From the NCBI GenBank assembly GCA_030626365.1, contig DAOUPC010000081.1:1-10123 (forward strand): a stretch of DNA of 10,123 nucleotides. The letters are read 5' to 3'. The position numbers and the translations under genes are program-made. This document shows, in pieces, positions 6,092 through 10,123 of the stretch (its first letter is position 1; every line of letters starts with the position of its first letter). Below the pieces are notes generated by a model. It was not told where the DNA came from, searched no databases, and saw only the letters and a list, made by a program, of their open reading frames with translations. This stretch comes from Paracoccaceae bacterium. Its GTDB lineage: Bacteria; Pseudomonadota; Alphaproteobacteria; Rhodobacterales; Rhodobacteraceae.

Positions 6092-7300
6092 TTATATCCT
6101 GCGCAGGGCCAGCACCGCGTTCAGTCCGCCAAAGGCAAAGGCGTTGGACAAAACCACCGACACGTCCGCCTCTCGGGCCACGTTCGGGACCACATCCAGC
6201 GCACATTCCGGGTCTGGTTCTTCATAACCGATCGTGGGCGCAATCACCCCGTCCCGCAGCGCCATGATACAGGCCAAAAGCTCTACCGCGCCGGTGCCGC
6301 CAATCAGGTGGCCGTGCATGGATTTGGTTGATGAAATCATCAATCGGTCCGCATGGGCCCCGAACACATCCGCCACGGCGGCACATTCTGTCTTGTCGTT
6401 GGCGGTGGTGCCGGTGCCATGCGCGTTGATATACCCCACCTCGTCCAGGCTGATCCGCCCGTCGGTCAGCGCCCCCGCTATGGCCCGCGCCGCGCCCTGC
6501 TTTGATGGCATCACGATATCGGCCGCGTCTGACGACATGGAAAACCCCGCCACCTCGCACAATATGTCGGCCCCGCGGGCGCGGGCATGTTCATATTCCT
6601 CGAACACAAAGACCCCGGCCCCTTCGCCCTGCACCATGCCGTTGCGCCCCAGTGAAAATGGCCGGCACGCATCGCGCGACATTACCCGCAGGCCCTCCCA
6701 TGCTTTGACCCCGCCAAAGCACAACATCGATTCGGACCCGCCCGTCACCATCACCGGCGCCATACCCGAGCGCACCATGCAAAATGCCTGACCCATGGCG
6801 TGATTGGATGACGCACAGGCGGTTGATACGGTAAATGTCGGCCCGCGCAGGTTATATTCCATCGACACATGCGATGTGGCGGCATTGTTCATCAGCTTGG
6901 GCACGACAAACGGATGCACCCGGTTTTTGCCGTCCTCGTACACCGACCGGTAATTGTCGTCCCAGGTGCTGACCCCGCCCCCGGCGGTGCCCAGAACCAC
7001 GCCGGAACGGGCGGCCAGTTCATCGCTGAATTCAATTCCCGCCTGGGCAATCGCTTCGCCTGCGGCAATCAGGGTGAACTGGGTGAACCTGTCAAACAGC
7101 GACAATTGCTGGCGGTTGAAATGTTCCTGCGCATCAAACCCGCGCACCTGCCCGCCAATCCGGATCGACAGCCGCTCTACATCGCGAAATTCCAGCGGGC
7201 CGATACCACAGCGCCCCTCGCGCATTGCGGCAAGGGTTTCGGGCACCGAGGCCCCAAGGGCATTGATGGTTCCGGCCCCGGTGATGACGACGCGTTTCAT
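6092..7300 (-). CDS. Beta-ketoacyl-ACP synthase, FabF/NodE type
   Basis: This 402-residue condensing enzyme would join malonyl-ACP to an acyl chain to give 3-oxoacyl-ACP in the cytoplasm. The full thiolase-fold active site is present: Cys162 in STACASSNHA, His294 in NAHGTGT, Lys326 in SSTKSM, and His331 in MHGHLIGG. Also present are GMVQGEGAGV (221-230) and SNAFAFGGLN (385-394). The last motif and MHGH differ from housekeeping FabF (SNSFGFGGTN, MTGH), which points to a specialised NodE-like paralogue rather than the main elongation enzyme. The start is the ATG at 7300, giving MKRVVITGAG, the standard family opening. GGGTGG lies about 10 bases upstream; the frame extends further up but overlaps the ACP gene. 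It is the last gene of the operon, 16 bases after the ACP stop, and is followed by the bidirectional terminator. No ketoreductase or dehydratase gene is adjacent. Confidence 0.92.
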   Translation of the reverse strand: MKRVVITGAGTINALGASVPETLAAMREGRCGIGPLEFRDVERLSIRIGGQVRGFDAQEHFNRQQLSLFDRFTQFTLIAAGEAIAQAGIEFSDELAARSGVVLGTAGGGVSTWDDNYRSVYEDGKNRVHPFVVPKLMNNAATSHVSMEYNLRGPTFTVSTACASSNHAMGQAFCMVRSGMAPVMVTGGSESMLCFGGVKAWEGLRVMSRDACRPFSLGRNGMVQGEGAGVFVFEEYEHARARGADILCEVAGFSMSSDAADIVMPSKQGAARAIAGALTDGRISLDEVGYINAHGTGTTANDKTECAAVADVFGAHADRLMISSTKSMHGHLIGGTGAVELLACIMALRDGVIAPTIGYEEPDPECALDVVPNVAREADVSVVLSNAFAFGGLNAVLALRRI

Positions 7301-7316
7301 ATGATTTGTGCCACCC

Positions 7317-7574
7317 TTACGACTGCTTTGACAAAAGCGTTTCGATCCCGGCAATGATCGAGGCAACGCAAGAGATGTCAAAATCACCCCCGGTGGGGTC
7401 ATTGGCATTGAAGGGGATCGAAATGTCGAATGCCTCTTCTATGGCAAAGATGCTTTCGACCAATCCCAGGCTGTCGATGCCAAGGCTTTCCAGCGTGCTG
7501 TCATCGGTGACATCCTTGGGTTCCAGGATCGCCTGTTCGGCGATGATGGCGATAACCTTGCTTCGGGTGTTCAT
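7317..7574 (-). CDS. Dedicated acyl carrier protein
   Basis: This 85-residue acyl carrier protein has the phosphopantetheine site GIDSLGL with Ser35 as the attachment residue. Helix 2 (LGLVESIFAIEEAFDISIP) carries the typical acidic recognition face. It differs from a housekeeping AcpP (about 78 residues, DSLDTVE): the third position after Ser is Gly-Leu-Val, and a Gly/Asp-rich insertion NANDPTGGDFD lies between helices 2 and 3, as in special-purpose ACPs such as AcpXL of rhizobia. Its ATG overlaps the lpxD stop by four bases (ATGA), and the ketosynthase gene follows after 16 bases. It should therefore carry the acyl group between that ketosynthase and LpxD. A specific 4'-phosphopantetheinyl transferase is not visible here. 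Confidence 0.92.
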   Translation of the reverse strand: MNTRSKVIAIIAEQAILEPKDVTDDSTLESLGIDSLGLVESIFAIEEAFDISIPFNANDPTGGDFDISCVASIIAGIETLLSKQS

Positions 7575-8686
7575 GTGGATTTATCCTCGGGCTGGTCGTC
7601 CTTTGGGCCGTTGCGAAAAACGGCATCTTTCAAGGCGGCCACATCCCGCAGAAGGCGCGGCAGGCGGCGTTGGGCTTTGTATATCTCGGTGTGGGTGGTC
7701 ATCTTGACCGCCGGATAGCCCATCATCACCCGCCCCGCCGGCACATTTGACAGAATCTTGGTGGCCCCGGAAATGATTACGTTGTCGCCAACAAAGGTGT
7801 TGTCGGAAACGCCGCTTTGCCCGCCCATGATGACGTTGTTGCCAAAGGTGACAGACCCCGACAGCCCGCTTTGCCCGGCGATAAGACAATCCCGGCCAAT
7901 CCGGCAATTGTGCCCCACATGCACCTGATTATCCAGTTTACAGCCTGCGCCGATTTCGGTGTCGCGGATGGTGCCATTATCGATGGTACAGTTTGCACCC
8001 ACTTCAACATCATCGCCAATCCGCACCGCGCCCAGCGAATGGATGCGCATCCAGCTTTGCGGTTTGGTGTCGCCCTGATTGCCCATGGTCTTGCGGGCGG
8101 TCTCGACGCCGGACAGCTCGGGGGTGACAAAGGAAAACCCGTCCGAGCCGATCCGTGCGCCCGGCTGGGCGATAAAGCGCGCGCCGATTTGCGCGCGGGC
8201 ACCAATACTGACCATTTCCCGCAGATATGCCTGTGCCCCCAACCTGACATCCGCCCCCACCATGCACTGAGGCCCGATCACCGATCCCACCCCGATCCAC
8301 GCACCCGCGCCGATCACACAAAGCGGGCCAATGGATACATCCGCACCGATATCGGCGCTGGGGTCGATAACTGCCGTAGGGTGGATGCCGCTGCCATAGC
8401 CCTGCCCGGCATCCAGCATACCCGTCAGCCCGGCCATCGCCATGCGCGGGCGCGGGGCAAAGATTGCCGCCTTCAGGCCCATCGCCTGCCAGTCGGCATC
8501 AGGCCACAGCATCGCCGTAACCGCCTGCCCCCGGTCCAGATCTCCGGCGTAACGCGGCGACATCGCCAGCGCCAGATCCCGTGGCCCGGCATCCGCAGGC
8601 TCTGCCGCGCATAAAACCGTCAGGCTGGTGTCACCCGCCGCCTCGGCCCCCAGGGACAAGGCAATCTGTTGGATTGTGTAAGACAT
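7571..8686 (-). CDS. lpxD: UDP-3-O-acylglucosamine N-acyltransferase (LpxD)
   Basis: This enzyme of the Raetz lipid A pathway transfers a (3-hydroxy)acyl chain from ACP to the 2-amino group of UDP-3-O-acyl-glucosamine. At 371 residues it is about 30 longer than E. coli LpxD. The N-terminal uridine-binding domain (1-98) is followed by a left-handed beta-helix of hexapeptide repeats (about 101-325, for example VSIGPLCVIGAGAWIG). It contains LDNQVHVGHN with the catalytic His259, and GSDGFSF (180-186). An extra loop of about 25-30 residues (near 187-215) interrupts the helix compared with the E. coli enzyme. A C-terminal helix and a charged tail follow. The start gives MSYTIQQIALSLGAEAAGD, the usual LpxD opening. 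There is no good Shine-Dalgarno; an inverted repeat occupies that position. Being beside a private ACP and ketosynthase, rather than fabZ-lpxA, is notable. Confidence 0.93.
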   Translation of the reverse strand: MSYTIQQIALSLGAEAAGDTSLTVLCAAEPADAGPRDLALAMSPRYAGDLDRGQAVTAMLWPDADWQAMGLKAAIFAPRPRMAMAGLTGMLDAGQGYGSGIHPTAVIDPSADIGADVSIGPLCVIGAGAWIGVGSVIGPQCMVGADVRLGAQAYLREMVSIGARAQIGARFIAQPGARIGSDGFSFVTPELSGVETARKTMGNQGDTKPQSWMRIHSLGAVRIGDDVEVGANCTIDNGTIRDTEIGAGCKLDNQVHVGHNCRIGRDCLIAGQSGLSGSVTFGNNVIMGGQSGVSDNTFVGDNVIISGATKILSNVPAGRVMMGYPAVKMTTHTEIYKAQRRLPRLLRDVAALKDAVFRNGPKDDQPEDKST

Positions 8687-8688
8687 TG

Positions 8689-8722
8689 CTGGGGCCCCGG
8701 CATTTGATTGCTATGGCCCCAG
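8689..8722 (-). repeat. Inverted repeat over the lpxD ribosome-binding region
   Basis: CTGGGGCC (8689-8696) and GGCCCCAG (8715-8722) are perfect inverted repeats with an 18-base loop. They fill the 39-base gap between the L,D-transpeptidase stop and the lpxD ATG. On the - strand the stem ends two bases before the lpxD start codon. There is no T run after it, so it is unlikely to be a terminator. It could limit lpxD initiation or stabilise mRNA ends after processing. Confidence 0.55.
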
Positions 8723-8725
8723 TGA

Positions 8726-10123
8726 TTACCCCTGAACCAGCGCCAGTTCCACCCCTGCCTGATTAAGCGCCTTCCATATCTTGGTATCGCGCCCATACAC
8801 GTCCCGGCGGAATTCAATTCCGTCCTGCAAGGTGGTCAGGGCCGTGCGATAAATCAGATGCACCGGAACGGGCTGATCCAGCAACAGCTTGGTCTCTTTT
8901 CCGGCCCTCAGGATGGACTGGAACAACGCCTTGGGGTCGTCCGACTGCGCCGCCAGCAGCGCATAGGCAAAGTCGAACGGGTCCTTTAGCCGGATACAGC
9001 CATGCGAAAAGGCCCGTGATTCCCGGCTGAACAGGCTTTTGGCCGGGGTGTCATGCAGATAAATGTTATGTTTGTTGGGAAAGATGAACTTGACCAGCCC
9101 CAGCGCGTTACGTGAACTTGGGGGTTGGGTCATGGAAAAGGGAAAGCTGGCCTTGGTGAACTGGGTAAAATCCACCTCTTCGCGGTTCACCACGCGCCCA
9201 CGCCGGTCGATGATACGGATATGGCTGACCGCATTCGGGTTGTTCTGAAGCTGGGGCAGATATTCCTTGGTTATGATCGAGCGCGGGACATGCCAGCTGG
9301 GATTGATAACCAGATATTCCATCACATCCGAAAATTCCGGGCTGCGCCGGTCGCTTTGGTTCTTGCCAACAACAGACCGGGTGCGGAACGTCACATATCC
9401 GTTGTCGATGATCTTGGCATGGAAATCGGCCAGATTGACCAATACGTGGCGTGTGCCGCGTTCGGCTGGCAACCAGCGTTCCCGCTCCATCGCCACAATC
9501 ACCGATTTCAGCCGCGCGCTGACCGGTTTGTTGATCTCGTTTACGGTGCCCTTGCCTGCCACGCCGTCGGCCTCGAGCCCATGTTTCAACTGGAATTTCT
9601 GAACCGCCTTTTCAAGCGAAGCGTCATAGCTGCCCGAGGCGCTTGGGGACATATAGCCCATGGTGATCAGCCGGTTGCGCAAGGCAACAACAGGCACACC
9701 GGTCATCCCCGGCTTGAATTTGGCCACCGGCACATTCGCGCCCCAGCCACCGGCAACGATCAGTGCCTCAAGCCGCAGCTTTTCTTTCATCAGGGCGCGG
9801 TATTCACGGCTGGCTGGCGGCAATGTGCGCATATAGGCACCCGGGGTGGGGCTGGCGGCCAGTTCGGTCAGATAATCGGCGTGGTCGCGATACACGACCT
9901 TGCGTGCCATGCCGTCATCGATGCTCGACGGGATCAACATGCCCGTCTGAACATCGCTGGCATAATTAACAAAGGCATTGCTTAGCGCGACCTCGATCAG
10001 TCCCAGATCACGGGTGCTGCGCACGTCGCGCATACCGTTCATCAGCGCACTGACGTCATAGCGTGCGGGCGACAACCCGTGCAGATCGACTCCGGCCAGC
10101 GCCTGCATCAGCGCCGCGCGCCG
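8726..10123 (-). CDS. L,D-transpeptidase, YcbB/LdtD type (N-terminus outside the window)
   Basis: This periplasmic enzyme should form 3-3 cross-links between meso-diaminopimelate residues in peptidoglycan. The frame is open to the right edge of the window, so the signal peptide and first part of the scaffold are missing; 465 residues are visible. Counting from the first visible Met (10108), the order is: scaffold domain (1-125, with TPGAYMRTLPPASREYRALM), and a peptidoglycan-binding domain (about 134-192, LRNRLITMGY and AVQKFQLKHGLEADGVAGKGT). Then ERERWLP (209-214), and the YkuD catalytic domain (about 220-385). The active site is HNIYLHDTP and AFSHGCIRLKDP, with Cys371 as nucleophile and His352 and His369 conserved. 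The C-terminal part (about 390-460) is typical of the long YcbB branch. It is the first visible gene of a - strand operon, 39 bases before lpxD, which points to coordinated control of wall and lipid A synthesis. Confidence 0.93.
   Translation of the reverse strand, partial: RRAALMQALAGVDLHGLSPARYDVSALMNGMRDVRSTRDLGLIEVALSNAFVNYASDVQTGMLIPSSIDDGMARKVVYRDHADYLTELAASPTPGAYMRTLPPASREYRALMKEKLRLEALIVAGGWGANVPVAKFKPGMTGVPVVALRNRLITMGYMSPSASGSYDASLEKAVQKFQLKHGLEADGVAGKGTVNEINKPVSARLKSVIVAMERERWLPAERGTRHVLVNLADFHAKIIDNGYVTFRTRSVVGKNQSDRRSPEFSDVMEYLVINPSWHVPRSIITKEYLPQLQNNPNAVSHIRIIDRRGRVVNREEVDFTQFTKASFPFSMTQPPSSRNALGLVKFIFPNKHNIYLHDTPAKSLFSRESRAFSHGCIRLKDPFDFAYALLAAQSDDPKALFQSILRAGKETKLLLDQPVPVHLIYRTALTTLQDGIEFRRDVYGRDTKIWKALNQAGVELALVQG

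Noticed and set aside
9125..9985. Long open frame of 286 codons on the + strand opposite the L,D-transpeptidase
   Set aside because: It is the mirror of a well-identified gene in GC-rich DNA, with no family motif and an unlikely His/Arg-rich composition. The same applies to open frames at 7817-8614 (+), 6234-6791 (+), 19-609 (-) and 573-1049 (-).

Overview
The window looks like a chromosomal segment of an alphaproteobacterium, most likely a marine Rhodobacterales (Roseobacter-type) species. The grounds are a high-GC, envelope-rich gene set, an IalB-family periplasmic protein, a YjgR/HerA-like ATPase beginning with an IGGGG motif, and the style of the lipid A genes. This assignment rests on protein character only, since there is no rRNA in the window. 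No phage, insertion sequence, CRISPR array, tRNA or rRNA was seen.

Layout. (1) 1-2965, + strand: the 3' part of a branched-chain (LIV-type) amino acid ABC transporter operon. It holds the C-terminus of the LivF ATPase, a small secreted four-cysteine protein, the LivH permease and the LivM permease, with 3- to 4-base stop/start overlaps at the last two junctions. (2) 3032-4922, - strand: a HerA/YjgR-like ATPase followed by a small, comparatively AT-rich coiled-coil protein with a TTG start. (3) 4965-5393: 429 bases without a convincing protein gene, but with two strong + strand intrinsic terminators, each preceded by a short structured stretch. I read these as two candidate small RNAs. (4) 5394-6008, + strand: an exported IalB-family protein, ending at a hairpin terminator that works in both directions. 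(5) 6092-10123, - strand, convergent with ialB: an envelope operon running L,D-transpeptidase (N-terminus outside the window), lpxD, a dedicated acyl carrier protein, and a FabF/NodE-type beta-ketoacyl-ACP synthase.

How the genes work together. The liv genes import amino acids. The 6092-10123 operon combines cell-wall cross-linking (L,D-transpeptidase) with lipid A N-acylation (LpxD) and a private ACP/ketosynthase pair that may supply the acyl group LpxD uses. There is no ketoreductase or dehydratase beside the ketosynthase. Rhodobacter lipid A is known to carry amide-linked 3-oxotetradecanoate. A dedicated 3-oxoacyl supply line for LpxD is therefore an attractive but untested idea. The two candidate small RNAs are the other main points of interest.
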